This document shows, in pieces, positions 17,843 to 26,935 of a DNA stretch of 64,000 bases. Origin of the DNA: Bacteroidales bacterium (lineage in GTDB: Bacteria > Bacteroidota > Bacteroidia > Bacteroidales > UBA10428); the NCBI GenBank assembly GCA_016928305.1, contig JAFGKY010000005.1, forward strand, positions 19,499 to 83,498. The letters are read 5' to 3'. The first letter of the stretch is position 1; each line of letters opens with the position of its first letter. A model generated the notes under the pieces. It made no database searches. It was not told where the DNA came from and was given only the letters and a program-made list of their open reading frames with translations. The translations under genes and the position numbers were made by a program.

Positions 17843-17880
17843 CAAACTCAAAATTTAGTAGGTTATTAAAGACAAATTTT

Positions 17881-18747
17881 ATGCCCGTTAAAATTCGATT
17901 ATCAAAAAAAGGTCGTAAAAAACTGGCCTTCTACCACATTGTGATAGCTGATAGCAGGGCGCCACGAGATGGCAAATCCATTGAAAGGATTGGTTCATAC
18001 AATCCGGGAACTATTCCTGCTACTATTGAATTAAACTTTGATAGAGCATTGGACTGGTTGCAAAAGGGCGCTCAACCTACTGACACCTGTAGGGCTATCC
18101 TCTCAAACCAGGGTGTTTTATATAAAAAACATCTGTTGGAAGGTGTGAAGAAAGGTGCATTCAACGAGGAAGAAGCTGAGTCCAGGTTTCAGCGTTGGAT
18201 GAATGAAAAACAATTGAAGGCAAAAGCCCAGGTTGAAAAAGCTGCCAAAGGAAAGGCCGAAGAAATTCAAAAACGCCTCGAAGCTGAATCGAAAATAAAA
18301 GAAGCTAAAGCTGAAGAACTGGCTAAAAAGCTGAAAGCAGAAGCAGATGCAGATGCCAAAGCGGAAGAGAAAGCAATGGAGAAAGTTGAAGCTGAAGCCG
18401 ATACCCAGACGAAAGTTGAAGGGAAAGCTGAGGAAGAGGAAAAGGTCGAAGAGAAAGCCGAATCCAAAGTGAAGACAAAGGAAAAAGCCGAGGCAGTGGA
18501 TGAAGCCAAAACAACAACCAAGGAGGAGGCTGAAGCCAGGTCTGAAGCCAGGGCTGAAGTCGATGAAAAAACCAAGGTTGAATCAGGAACGGAAGCTGAG
18601 ACTGCAACTAAAGCTGAAGCCCAAACTGAGGATAAAGCAAAAACAAAAGCCAAAACAAAGGCCAAAGAAGCTTTTAAAACGGAAACACATCAGGAAGATT
18701 CTTCCGATACGCCGTCTGCTGAAACTTCAGAAGAAACACCGGCATAA
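17881..18747 (+). CDS. rpsP: 30S ribosomal protein S16 with very long low-complexity tail
   Basis: Residues 1 to about 85 are a standard S16 ([21 protein letters not shown], a 30S assembly protein). The total is 288 residues. From about residue 115 the protein is almost entirely Ala, Glu, Lys, Asp and Thr in irregular K-A-E-A-type repeats, predicted helical or coiled. Bacteroidota S16 proteins usually have shorter tails; this one is unusually long. rimM, the S16-region maturation factor, follows 68 bases later. The tail reads open in several frames because of its repetitive codons, but only this frame is continuous with S16. Confidence 0.93.
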   Translation: MPVKIRLSKKGRKKLAFYHIVIADSRAPRDGKSIERIGSYNPGTIPATIELNFDRALDWLQKGAQPTDTCRAILSNQGVLYKKHLLEGVKKGAFNEEEAESRFQRWMNEKQLKAKAQVEKAAKGKAEEIQKRLEAESKIKEAKAEELAKKLKAEADADAKAEEKAMEKVEAEADTQTKVEGKAEEEEKVEEKAESKVKTKEKAEAVDEAKTTTKEEAEARSEARAEVDEKTKVESGTEAETATKAEAQTEDKAKTKAKTKAKEAFKTETHQEDSSDTPSAETSEETPA

Positions 18748-18815
18748 TCTTACTTCAGTCTATCTAAGGCCGTTTTCCGGAACAATCATCACATGAAATA
18801 CGGTAAATTTTATTG

Positions 18816-19337
18816 ATGCTCACTATTAAAGATTGCTTGCCTATTGGTATACTTACCCGTACACACGGTGCACAGGGCAGTCTTGTATTGAAGCTGCAGA
18901 CATTAACAGCAAAGGATTTTCATGAAATGGAATGGGTTTTCGTTGAAGTAGACGGATTACCTGTTCCATTTTTTGTTCGTAATGTCCGGGAATTAAATGT
19001 AGATAAAGTAATTCTTTCCCTTGATGCTGTCACTTCTGATTGCCGTGCAAAAGAACTGGTTGGATCCAGATTATTGATTCCTTCAACAAGGCTGGCAGAA
19101 AAAGCTATTCCTAAAAACGATTATCTGAATATCGATAGTTTCCAGGTAAGAGACATAAAATACGGCAACCTGGGTATAGCAGCAGAAATTATGGATATCA
19201 CCGGCAATCCATTGCTGCGAATCATATCCGGGAAAAAGGAACTATTCGTACCGGCTCATCCTGATATAGTGCTTGAAATATCAGTAAAAGAAAAATTCAT
19301 CCTTATCAAAGCACCGGAAGGGCTTATTGAGTTATAG
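18816..19337 (+). CDS. rimM: 16S rRNA processing protein RimM
   Basis: Assists 30S head assembly and 16S rRNA maturation, binding S19. The 173-residue protein begins I-G-I-L-T-R-T-H-G-A-Q-G-S-L-V, the RimM N-domain signature, and ends in the PRC-barrel region L-F-V-P-A-H-P-D-I-V-L-E-I. The ATG at 18816 is preferred to the TTG directly before it. Its 3' end overlaps the convergent SGNH fragment by 14 bases. Confidence 0.9.
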   Translation: MLTIKDCLPIGILTRTHGAQGSLVLKLQTLTAKDFHEMEWVFVEVDGLPVPFFVRNVRELNVDKVILSLDAVTSDCRAKELVGSRLLIPSTRLAEKAIPKNDYLNIDSFQVRDIKYGNLGIAAEIMDITGNPLLRIISGKKELFVPAHPDIVLEISVKEKFILIKAPEGLIEL

Positions 19338-19560
19338 ATTCATCCAGGCTTTTTTCCTGGCTTTTAATGAATGCCTCAAAGAGCAAATTATCTTTCAGCA
19401 TATATCCTTCTTTTGTGAAGTGCACTTTATCGTGTTTCATTAAACCGTGACTATACCAGGTCGAAACTGAATTCAACCCTCCCATTTTGGTATAAAAATC
19501 CCAGATGCCACAATTAAACCGGCCGGCCAGCCTGGTAATTTCATCTTTCATTGTTTTCAT
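19324..19560 (-). pseudogene. C-terminal remnant of a second SGNH/GDSL hydrolase
   Basis: About 78 codons in a different frame from the preceding hydrolase. The translation keeps only the last block of an SGNH hydrolase: W-D-F-Y-T-K-M-G-G-L-N-S, then H-D-K-V-H-F-T-K-E-G-Y-M. The neighbour has the same block (W-D-M-H-K-A-M-G-G-Y-N-S and D-Y-V-H-F-N-P-R-G). The nucleophile domain is absent. It overlaps the end of the complete gene by 20 bases, as expected if a deletion removed the 5' part of a tandem paralogue. Translation from the ATG at 19560 is possible, but the product could not be an active enzyme. Confidence 0.6.
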
Positions 19561-21046
19561 TGCTAATGACCGGGATTCGATTGCTTTTTCTTGTTTCCTC
19601 GAAACGGTGATATTCATATATAAAAGCATTATAAAACATTTGCGCCATGACCCTTGAACCTCTTGGATTAAAATGCACATAGTCTTTAGAAGCTAACGGA
19701 GGATTTGCGTTCACCCATGCCGGCATAGAATTATAACCTCCCATAGCTTTGTGCATGTCCCAATAAGCGGCTCCTGCCCTGAAGGCAGCATTCTTAATAG
19801 CATTTTTTACATTTTCGAGATTAGGATATGAAACGAATTTCTCTTTTTCCTTAATTGACATATCCGCTACACCGATAACCAAAACGGACGCACCCGGGCA
19901 CAGCTGTTTAAGCCGGATTATTTGGCTGTAAAACCATTTCTCATAATTCTTATAATTATCGGCGATATAAGGAACCACATTACCCCCAAACTGCAGAATG
20001 AACAGTTTAACATTCAATTCTTTATACATATCTCTTAATAATTGTTGATCGATGGAGGTAAAAATCAGGCCGGCACAACCTCTCAGCGGCACATTGTCAA
20101 CCGCTACTCCGAAGGTATTATCAAGTGCCAGTCCGTATATTTCGGGACATTCTTTGCATTGAAATTGAACCGTCAGGTTACTGACCGGCTTATCGAACAT
20201 CCATGTAATTACTTTCAGACGTGTGGAAACAGGTATGATTTCCGCATCAAGCAACCGGTCTTTCGAATAGATTTCGTTTATAAATGGTTCGGGATTGTAT
20301 CCGTAGAATATTCTGCATTGTCTGAAATACCGGGTATTCTGATAGGCATAAGGAGAAGGGCCGAATTTTACCCACCCGGTTTGTGTTGTGGTATCTTCAA
20401 CCGGATCATCATATTGCAGCGTGCAAAATGCCGCCAGGGCTCCAAATCGTTTGTGTGTTATCGTAGTGTCTGCCTCACCGTATACCAGGTGACGTTTCCA
20501 GTTATCCGAACTCTGCTGGATCATAGAAAAACCATATGGATATAATTGTGATACGGACACAAGGCCTGCACCCGATCCACCGAATTTATCCTGCAACCTG
20601 TTCCGTAAAAGGGAAGTCATCCGGTCATCTTCAATTTGAGAATCACCGTAATGCATTATCCTGACCAGCCGGCGGGAATCGGGTAATTTGCTCAACATAC
20701 GAAAAACCGGGAAGAGGATACTACTGTCATTATTCGGATATTCTATCCGCGTTATACTTCTTTTTAAGCTGTCTGCATTAATCTGCAATGAATCCGGAAG
20801 TACAGGGTTTGTCCTGTTTTGTGCAAGCATTGAAATTACAGAATCCGTAAGCATCTCCTGATCTTTAAGTAAAACCTGAATGTTTACGGTTGTTGTATCG
20901 GCATGACCAAAAATATCATCGGCTGTATAAAAAGCAAGTCTGATGTTACCGGGGAGCTTAATTCCTTGCTTTGGATAATACAGCGCCACAGCAAAAAGGA
21001 TAAGAAAAACCGACAGAAAAAACAAAACTATTCTGAATGGCTTCAT
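19541..21046 (-). CDS. SGNH/GDSL-like hydrolase, membrane-anchored
   Basis: A 501-residue protein with an N-terminal hydrophobic anchor or signal (residues 5-24). Catalytic features: H-Y-G-D-S-Q-I-E-D-D-R (GDS nucleophile block), an oxyanion-type G-G-N-V in L-Q-F-G-G-N-V-V-P-Y, and the D-x-V-H block D-Y-V-H-F-N-P-R-G near the C-terminus. Such periplasmic SGNH proteins in Bacteroidota are often acetyl esterases or O-acyl hydrolases acting on polysaccharide or peptidoglycan. The next gene upstream is a lytic transglycosylase (17-base gap), suggesting a cell-wall role. A truncated paralogue follows. Confidence 0.75.
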   Translation of the reverse strand: MKPFRIVLFFLSVFLILFAVALYYPKQGIKLPGNIRLAFYTADDIFGHADTTTVNIQVLLKDQEMLTDSVISMLAQNRTNPVLPDSLQINADSLKRSITRIEYPNNDSSILFPVFRMLSKLPDSRRLVRIMHYGDSQIEDDRMTSLLRNRLQDKFGGSGAGLVSVSQLYPYGFSMIQQSSDNWKRHLVYGEADTTITHKRFGALAAFCTLQYDDPVEDTTTQTGWVKFGPSPYAYQNTRYFRQCRIFYGYNPEPFINEIYSKDRLLDAEIIPVSTRLKVITWMFDKPVSNLTVQFQCKECPEIYGLALDNTFGVAVDNVPLRGCAGLIFTSIDQQLLRDMYKELNVKLFILQFGGNVVPYIADNYKNYEKWFYSQIIRLKQLCPGASVLVIGVADMSIKEKEKFVSYPNLENVKNAIKNAAFRAGAAYWDMHKAMGGYNSMPAWVNANPPLASKDYVHFNPRGSRVMAQMFYNAFIYEYHRFEETRKSNRIPVISNENNER

Positions 21047-21063
21047 CTGAAGATGGCCTGCTG

Positions 21064-22635
21064 TTATTTGGATTTGATTTTAAGCTTCTGTCCGGGCTTA
21101 ATTTTATCGTTATAACCTAAATTGTTCAGTTCCATTATATCCGTATCACTCACACCGGGATAGGCCTTAGCAATTTCCCAAAGTGTATCACCTTGTTTCA
21201 CGGTATAATAGACAAAACCATCGTTAACAGAAGTCTGTTGACTGATCTTTGTCTGAGTGGTTGAGGAAGTCACCGTCTTCCCGTTTCTCATTTGTTTCTC
21301 AGCAAAGGTCATTTTGTTGATGTCTTGGTATTTAGCGACCTTGTTTTTTGGAACATAGACCACCAGTTTCTGTCCGGCACGTATGATATTGTTTCGCAAG
21401 TTATTCCAATATTTCAGGTCGGACATGCGCACATGATACCATTCGGAAATAAAACCAAGGTTATCACCGGGTTTTATTGTATAGTAGAGTTTTGCATAAT
21501 TTTCAGGCGGGATATCCTCCCTGTATTTCGAGCTTGCTGTAGGACTGGTAGTAATTTTCTCCGGATTGAAATAAACGGAATCCTTATAGGCATAAATAAG
21601 TTTCTCATTTTCGATAAAACGGAAGGTTTGTTCCATGGGTAACCTGAGTGACATCGGCTTGTTACGGGCGGGTATGATATCAGCCCGGTATTGTGGATTC
21701 ATATCGCGTAACAACTTCAACGGTATTCCCAGCACTTCCGCAACCTGTCCCAGGTGCAAATCCTGGGTAACCATAATGGTGTCGTTGGCCAGCAGTAAAT
21801 CCAATGGTTTTGGTTTCAGGTTATGTTCCCTGTAATAATTCATAATATAGGAAGCTGCAATGTAAGCTGGAACATAACCCCGTGTTTCCCTGGGAAGATA
21901 ATAATAAATATCCCAATAGTCCATTTTTCCACCCGATCTTTTAATGGCCCTGTTTACATTACCCGGACCACAGTTGTAAGCAGCAATAACAAGGATCCAG
22001 TCGTTGTATATAGCGTACAGGTCTTTCATAAACCGTGCTGCTGCATGGGTTGATTTTATAGGATCGCGCCGGTCATCTATCAACGAGTTAACGGTTAGTC
22101 CATAAAGTCTTCCTGTACCGTACATGAACTGCCAAAGTCCAACAGCCCGTGCACGCGAATATGCCCTGGGGTTAAGTGCGGATTCAATAATCGAAAGATA
22201 TTTCAATTCCACGGGTAAACCGTAATAATCAAGGATATCGTCAAAAATAGGGAAATAATATTGTGAAAGGCCCAGCATAACCTCTACCTGTTCCCGACGC
22301 TTATTGGCATAAACTTCAATGTACCTGCGAACAAGTGAATTATACGATAATTTAACAACGGAAGGCAAAACAGAAAGACGACTGATATAAACGGAATCCG
22401 GGAAAACGGGTATGGTACTGTCGGTGTCGGTTGTCCAGAATTCAGGATCACCTGACAAAGCCTGGTTAATATAATACAGATTAAGAAGACTGTCGAAGTT
22501 GGTGTCAAAGTTTAATTCTACCATAACGGAATCATCGAACTCATAAGTAATTGTGTCTTTCTGATCCTGCGAAACAGCAATCCTGTAACTCAAAACCACA
22601 AACAGTACAATTAACAATAAACTCTTCAATTTCAT
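21064..22635 (-). CDS. MltD-like lytic transglycosylase with two LysM domains
   Basis: A 523-residue exported murein hydrolase: signal peptide (1-22), an SLT goose-type domain (about 130-270) with catalytic Glu in S-I-I-E-S-A-L-N-P and the motifs A-V-G-L-W-Q-F-M and A-A-Y-N-C-G-P-G-N-V, then LysM repeats at Y-Y-T-I-K-P-G-D-N-L and Y-Y-T-V-K-Q-G-D-T-L-W-E that bind peptidoglycan. It cleaves the MurNAc-GlcNAc bond non-hydrolytically. Position after DUF5683 and ParAB is the common Bacteroidota order. Confidence 0.88.
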   Translation of the reverse strand: MKLKSLLLIVLFVVLSYRIAVSQDQKDTITYEFDDSVMVELNFDTNFDSLLNLYYINQALSGDPEFWTTDTDSTIPVFPDSVYISRLSVLPSVVKLSYNSLVRRYIEVYANKRREQVEVMLGLSQYYFPIFDDILDYYGLPVELKYLSIIESALNPRAYSRARAVGLWQFMYGTGRLYGLTVNSLIDDRRDPIKSTHAAARFMKDLYAIYNDWILVIAAYNCGPGNVNRAIKRSGGKMDYWDIYYYLPRETRGYVPAYIAASYIMNYYREHNLKPKPLDLLLANDTIMVTQDLHLGQVAEVLGIPLKLLRDMNPQYRADIIPARNKPMSLRLPMEQTFRFIENEKLIYAYKDSVYFNPEKITTSPTASSKYREDIPPENYAKLYYTIKPGDNLGFISEWYHVRMSDLKYWNNLRNNIIRAGQKLVVYVPKNKVAKYQDINKMTFAEKQMRNGKTVTSSTTQTKISQQTSVNDGFVYYTVKQGDTLWEIAKAYPGVSDTDIMELNNLGYNDKIKPGQKLKIKSK

Positions 22636-22669
22636 TATTATAGGATATATTATCGGTGAGCAAAGATAA

Positions 22670-23272
22670 CTAAAAACCGATTGTAAACTTCAGGCCGACA
22701 GAAGCAGTAAGGCCAAAGTTATCAACAACAGCAGGTTCTATTTTCAATGACAGATCATCGGACACGTCAAATCCGGTAAAATAAGCATCGACCATGGCAT
22801 CGACCACATTCAGGAAATATACGATGGCAATACCCAAGAGGCTTAAATCACGATAACGGCGATACCAGTCCCTCCCTATTTTTAACTGATCATAAGTCCG
22901 CTGATAACCGTCGATTATGTATATTTTCTGGGGATCATCTTCAGCCAGGGCTTTCCTGAATTCAGTATATTTGGATTGGTTATAATTAAATGCATATACC
23001 ATAGCGATTCCAGCTCCGTATATCAAGGGGACTTTCCAGTATTTCTGGTTGTATACCTGACCCAATCCGGGCACCAGCATAGAGCAAATGATGGCAGTTC
23101 TCGGATTGAATTTTCTTTGATCGGTGGAATCAGAAAGGACATTGGTTTCCTGGGCAGGACAGAAATTTATGAAAAGATAAAATTGAACTGTTATCAGGGC
23201 AAACAGTACCTTTTTCTTCGGGAATTGATAATGAATAATTTGAATTTGACTACCTGTTAACAAACCGATCAA
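22670..23272 (-). CDS. DUF5683 family membrane protein
   Basis: A 200-residue protein with the DUF5683 core P-R-T-A-I-I-C-S-M-L-V-P-G-L-G-Q-V-Y and Y-G-A-G-I-A-M-V-Y-A-F; predicted signal or anchor plus two membrane helices. Function unknown. The listed TTG start overlaps the parB stop by four bases; a later start would also keep the core. Usually found beside parB in this phylum, as here. Confidence 0.75.
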   Translation of the reverse strand: MIGLLTGSQIQIIHYQFPKKKVLFALITVQFYLFINFCPAQETNVLSDSTDQRKFNPRTAIICSMLVPGLGQVYNQKYWKVPLIYGAGIAMVYAFNYNQSKYTEFRKALAEDDPQKIYIIDGYQRTYDQLKIGRDWYRRYRDLSLLGIAIVYFLNVVDAMVDAYFTGFDVSDDLSLKIEPAVVDNFGLTASVGLKFTIGF

Positions 23273-24171
23273 CTTTTTAACCGGTCAAAGATACCGATAA
23301 TTCTTTCGAGTTCATCATCGGATTTGAAAGTAATAATAATTTTTCCGGATCCTTTTGCATTCCTCTTAAGATTAACTGATGTCTGGAAAAAGCCTGAAAG
23401 GTGATCTTTTAATTCTTCATATGTTTTGGCATCTTCATTCCGTGTGATTTTCTGCTCCGCTTCTTCCGTAATCTCTTCCTGTAGCTTTCTTGAAAATTCC
23501 TCGGTCGTGCGAACCGACAATTCCTCGTCGATAATTCTGTAATAAAGCTTCAGCTGGGCCTTTGCATCTTCAATCCCAATCAGTGTTCGGGCATGTCCCA
23601 TAGTGATTTTATCATCGCGAATACCAAGCTGAATTTCAGCCGGTAGCTTAAGCAGACGCATATAATTGGCAACTGTTGCTCTTTTTTTGCCGACACGCTG
23701 ACTGAGGCTTTCCTGTGTAAGCTCACACTCTTCGACGAGTCGCTGAAAGGTTAATGCAATCTCAATAGCATTCAGGTCTTCACGTTGTATGTTTTCAACC
23801 AATGACATTTCAAGCATACCCTGGTCATTGGCTTTACGTATAAAAGACGGAATGGTATCAAGTTCTGCTATCCGTGCCGCTCTTAACCGACGCTCACCGG
23901 TTATCAGCTGATATCTTCCGTTTTCAGTTTCTCTAACTGTTATAGGCTGTATTACACCAACAGACCGTATTGATTCTGCCAGTTCTTCAAGTGACTCCTC
24001 ATCAAATCGCTTACGGGGCTGAAAAGGATTCATATCAATTCTGTCTACCGGAATTTCCGTTCCTCCAAGTGCTTTTTCCGGTATCTCAGCCTGCGGTTCC
24101 GGATCTTCGATAAGTGCACCCAATCCTCTACCTAAGACACTCTTTTTCACCATATCCATTGTATTAATCAA
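23269..24171 (-). CDS. parB: Chromosome partitioning protein ParB
   Basis: A 300-residue CTPase/DNA-clamp protein that loads at parS. Visible: I-P-V-D-R-I-D-M-N-P-F-Q-P-R-K-R-F, the G-E-R-R-L-R-A-A-R motif of the CTP pocket, E-N-I-Q-R-E-D-L-N-A-I-E, and the HTH around Q-E-S-L-S-Q-R-V-G-K-K-R-A-T-V. The start overlaps parA by eight bases, indicating translational coupling. I found no exact parS (GTTTCACGTGAAAC-like) site in the window; the nearest partial match lies inside radC at about 17327-17335. Confidence 0.95.
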   Translation of the reverse strand: MINTMDMVKKSVLGRGLGALIEDPEPQAEIPEKALGGTEIPVDRIDMNPFQPRKRFDEESLEELAESIRSVGVIQPITVRETENGRYQLITGERRLRAARIAELDTIPSFIRKANDQGMLEMSLVENIQREDLNAIEIALTFQRLVEECELTQESLSQRVGKKRATVANYMRLLKLPAEIQLGIRDDKITMGHARTLIGIEDAKAQLKLYYRIIDEELSVRTTEEFSRKLQEEITEEAEQKITRNEDAKTYEELKDHLSGFFQTSVNLKRNAKGSGKIIITFKSDDELERIIGIFDRLKS

Positions 24172-24970
24172 TATTTTTTACTGTTTCGGGTATTTTTGTA
24201 TCACCATTTTTCTGCAGCAATTCCCTTGCCAGGTTCAGATAGTTCAGTGTACCCCTGGATTCTGCATCATACAAGATTACCGGTTTCCCAAAACTGGGAG
24301 CCTCACTGATCTTAATATTTCGTTGTATAATGGTTTCAAATACCATCTGCTGAAAGTGCTTCTTGACCTCTTCAACTACCTGATTTGATAGCCTGAGACG
24401 TGAATCATACATGGTCAGTAAAAATCCTTCAATATCAAGGTTCGTATTCAGCCTGTTCTGAATTATTTTAATGGTATTCAAAAGTTTTCCCAATCCTTCA
24501 AGTGCAAAATATTCACATTGCACCGGGATAAGAACAGAGTTGGCCGCAGTGAGAGCATTGACCGTAATTAATCCCAGTGAAGGCGAACAATCAATTAACA
24601 AATAATCGTATTCCCGTTCAGCTTCTATTTTTTCTATAACTCCTTTTAACATTTTTTCCCGATTCGGCATATTTAGCATTTCAATTTCCGCCCCAACCAG
24701 GTCAATATGCGAAGGAAGCAATTCCAAACCCTCTATCTCACTGGTCAGAATTATACTGTTGGGATTAACATCTTCAATCAAACATTCGTATAAACTTGTT
24801 TTGATGTTTTTAACATCAAATCCACTGCCCGATGTAGCATTGGCCTGCGGATCTGCATCAACCAGCAACACTTTTTTCTCCAGCACAGAAAGGCTCGCAG
24901 CAAGATTAATTGCCGTCGTCGTTTTCCCTACTCCACCTTTTTGATTTGCTATAGCAATTATTTTTCCCAT
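24164..24970 (-). CDS. parA: Chromosome partitioning ATPase ParA
   Basis: A 268-residue Soj-type ParA ATPase: deviant Walker A K-G-G-V-G-K-T-T-T-A-I (about residues 11-21), Walker B Y-D-Y-L-L-I-D-C-S-P-S, no N-terminal HTH. Drives segregation of the origin region with ParB. Genes of this type usually lie near the replication origin; the iterated region directly upstream is of interest for that reason. Confidence 0.95.
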   Translation of the reverse strand: MGKIIAIANQKGGVGKTTTAINLAASLSVLEKKVLLVDADPQANATSGSGFDVKNIKTSLYECLIEDVNPNSIILTSEIEGLELLPSHIDLVGAEIEMLNMPNREKMLKGVIEKIEAEREYDYLLIDCSPSLGLITVNALTAANSVLIPVQCEYFALEGLGKLLNTIKIIQNRLNTNLDIEGFLLTMYDSRLRLSNQVVEEVKKHFQQMVFETIIQRNIKISEAPSFGKPVILYDAESRGTLNYLNLARELLQKNGDTKIPETVKNID

Positions 24971-25016
24971 TTATTTTCGTATCAGTTTTGTTCATTGCCC
25001 ATTTCCACAGACGTTT

Positions 25017-25024
25017 CAAAAATA
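25017..25024 (-). promoter_or_regulatory. Putative -7 promoter element for parA
   Basis: Minus-strand TATTTTTG, 46 bases before the parA ATG. Confidence 0.4.
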
Positions 25025-25085
25025 CTATTAATAACGCCAATGCATTTTTTTTAAACAACGTGTTTTGTAAACAAATCTTTTGCAG

Positions 25086-25134
25086 TTATTAACAAGTTAT
25101 TAACAGGTGATAATAATAATATGACTGTTAATAA
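25086..25134. repeat. TTATTAACA iterations upstream of parA
   Basis: TTATTAACA occurs at 25086-25094 and 25097-25105 (11-base period, one helical turn) and inverted at 25126-25134. Further near-copies lie at about 25171 (TATTAACA) and 25239 (inverted). ATTTCCACA at about 25000-25008 matches a DnaA box at 7 of 9 positions. The 288-base gap is very AT-rich and otherwise empty. Possible operator or origin-associated iterons. Confidence 0.45.
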
Positions 25135-25258
25135 CATATTGCATCATGTTGATTTTCTGGAATATAGATATTAACAATCCCCTATTGATAAGAGGTTGAA
25201 AGAGGACTAAATTTTTGAAGAACAGGACAAGATAATGGTTAATAAGTTAAGGTCGTTT

Positions 25259-26350
25259 TTACAATGAGGGAATTATTTCGAGCTCGTACAATACAGGCCA
25301 GTATTTTCCGGTAACATAAATATGACCATTCTTGGTATTATAGGCAATACCATTCAGTACCTTATTGGAATCATCAATGGCCTCCTGGGGCATCAGCTTT
25401 TCCATGTTGATCTGACCCGTAATCTTCCCATTCTCCGGATCAATAATCACAATTATGCTTTTATACCAAATATTGGCCAAAACCTTGCCATTGATATATT
25501 CAAGTTCATTAAGATAGGTTATCATGCCTTTGTTATCAAATACTTCAACCTGATCAACCTGTGTAAAGAATTCGGGATCCAAAAAATACAACTGCGCTGA
25601 ACCATCACTCATAATCAGATGCTTACCGTCTGAAGTAAGTCCCCATCCTTCATTGATAGGATAATCAAACCGGCGGATTAACGATAGTGTTTCCTTGTCA
25701 TATATAAAACCAACCTGCGATTTATAGGTCAGCTGATAAATCTGGTCATTTAAAAGGGCAATGCCTTCCGCAAAAAATTGTTTTTCAAGATCAATCCGCT
25801 TGATCGGAATACCTGTTTTCAACGATACCATCCGTAGAGAAGATTTACCTTCAGTACCTGTACTCTCATACAAAACATCTTTATCATAAAATAATCCCTG
25901 AGTAAATGCATCTTCATCATGCGGATATTGCTGAACGATACGGTATCGGTATGCAACAGGAACGATATCCGACAAAAGTGTAACGACAAGTGAATGCGTT
26001 TCCTTTTGACCTTTTTTATATAGACTTATTTTCAGTACGTTTTTTCCTACTCTTGCCTTATCCGAATTCCAGCGCAGGTTTTCATAATCTGAAAAACAGA
26101 CCTGATGATTTTTTGCTCCTGATGAAATTACTGCGGAATCAATCTGTATCAGGGAATCCGGATTAATTTGCAGGTTAATCGCTATCCAATCGCCACACCG
26201 GAAAGCCTCTCCGTTCCGGGGTGCCATTACCCTGGCTATATGTGCAGTTACACCGGGGATGGTTGCCTCATTTGTTATCCTTGTTTTATTGTTGCAACAA
26301 CCGGCAAACAACAATATCAGAATAGAAAAAAAACAGCCATGAAACTTCAT
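25259..26350 (-). CDS. Glutamine cyclotransferase-like lipoprotein
   Basis: A 363-residue lipoprotein (signal ending L-F-A-G-C, Cys18) with an N-terminal Ig-like stretch and a C-terminal five-bladed propeller of the plant-type glutaminyl-peptide cyclotransferase family: P-H-D-E-D-A-F-T-Q-G-L-F-Y, Y-E-S-T-G-T-E-G-K-S-S-L-R, F-A-E-G-I and N-E-G-W-G-L-T-S-D-G-K. The enzyme converts N-terminal Gln to pyroglutamate. In Bacteroidota, secreted proteins often begin with Gln after signal cleavage, so a maturation role at the cell envelope is plausible by family knowledge. Confidence 0.8.
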   Translation of the reverse strand: MKFHGCFFSILILLFAGCCNNKTRITNEATIPGVTAHIARVMAPRNGEAFRCGDWIAINLQINPDSLIQIDSAVISSGAKNHQVCFSDYENLRWNSDKARVGKNVLKISLYKKGQKETHSLVVTLLSDIVPVAYRYRIVQQYPHDEDAFTQGLFYDKDVLYESTGTEGKSSLRMVSLKTGIPIKRIDLEKQFFAEGIALLNDQIYQLTYKSQVGFIYDKETLSLIRRFDYPINEGWGLTSDGKHLIMSDGSAQLYFLDPEFFTQVDQVEVFDNKGMITYLNELEYINGKVLANIWYKSIIVIIDPENGKITGQINMEKLMPQEAIDDSNKVLNGIAYNTKNGHIYVTGKYWPVLYELEIIPSL

Positions 26351-26407
26351 CGTGATATCGATCTTGAAAAAAATTCATGAATCTTTAGCAATCCGGATGC
26401 ACAACCA

Positions 26408-26833
26408 TTACTTGAAAAGCTTTTTCAATCTGCTGCCAACCCTGGTATTCCCCTTGGTAAGATTGGCAAGTTCATTGTATTCCGAATCGGCGTAATCGGG
26501 ATTAAGGATCTGCCATATTTCACTCCAACCCAGGAATCCGCCTACATTTCTGTCATCAATAAATAAGTCGACATCTATTTTACGGCTTGCATGTTCCGGA
26601 TCAAACACTTCTTCCGGATAACTCTTGTTGACAGCATAAAATTCAACTCCTCTCTTCCTGCAGAATTCAACAGCTTCATCAAGTTCCTTGCCATGACGAA
26701 AAGACCATAGAACCAACTGGTGCCCCAGCTTTTGCAATTGTTTTAAGGTTTCAAAAGCAAAAAGTTTCTCTTCACCAATTTGCGGATAACGATGTTCCAC
26801 AATAGTTCCGTCAAAATCAACAGCAATTTTCAT
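26408..26833 (-). CDS. HAD-like hydrolase (BT0820-type)
   Basis: A 141-residue HAD-superfamily phosphatase-like protein with the nucleophile motif D-F-D-G-T (residues 6-10), W-S-F-R-H-G-K as motif II region, and D-L-F-I-D-D-R-N as the acidic motif. It has no cap domain. Similar small HAD proteins are widespread in Bacteroidota without a known substrate. Separate from the neighbouring cyclotransferase by 57 bases. Confidence 0.75.
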   Translation of the reverse strand: MKIAVDFDGTIVEHRYPQIGEEKLFAFETLKQLQKLGHQLVLWSFRHGKELDEAVEFCRKRGVEFYAVNKSYPEEVFDPEHASRKIDVDLFIDDRNVGGFLGWSEIWQILNPDYADSEYNELANLTKGNTRVGSRLKKLFK

Positions 26834-26935
26834 GAATGATTAAATTAATAAAACCATTTTCCATTGCCGTAAAAATATAAATTTTTAATGATATAGTTTT
26901 CATATTATCTTTACACAAAATAATACCTTCATTTT

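Noticed and set aside
18267..18665. Long reverse-strand ORFs (A/S/F-rich) opposite rpsP
   Set aside because: They arise from the repetitive GCN/GAA/AAA codons of the S16 tail and have no start context or family.
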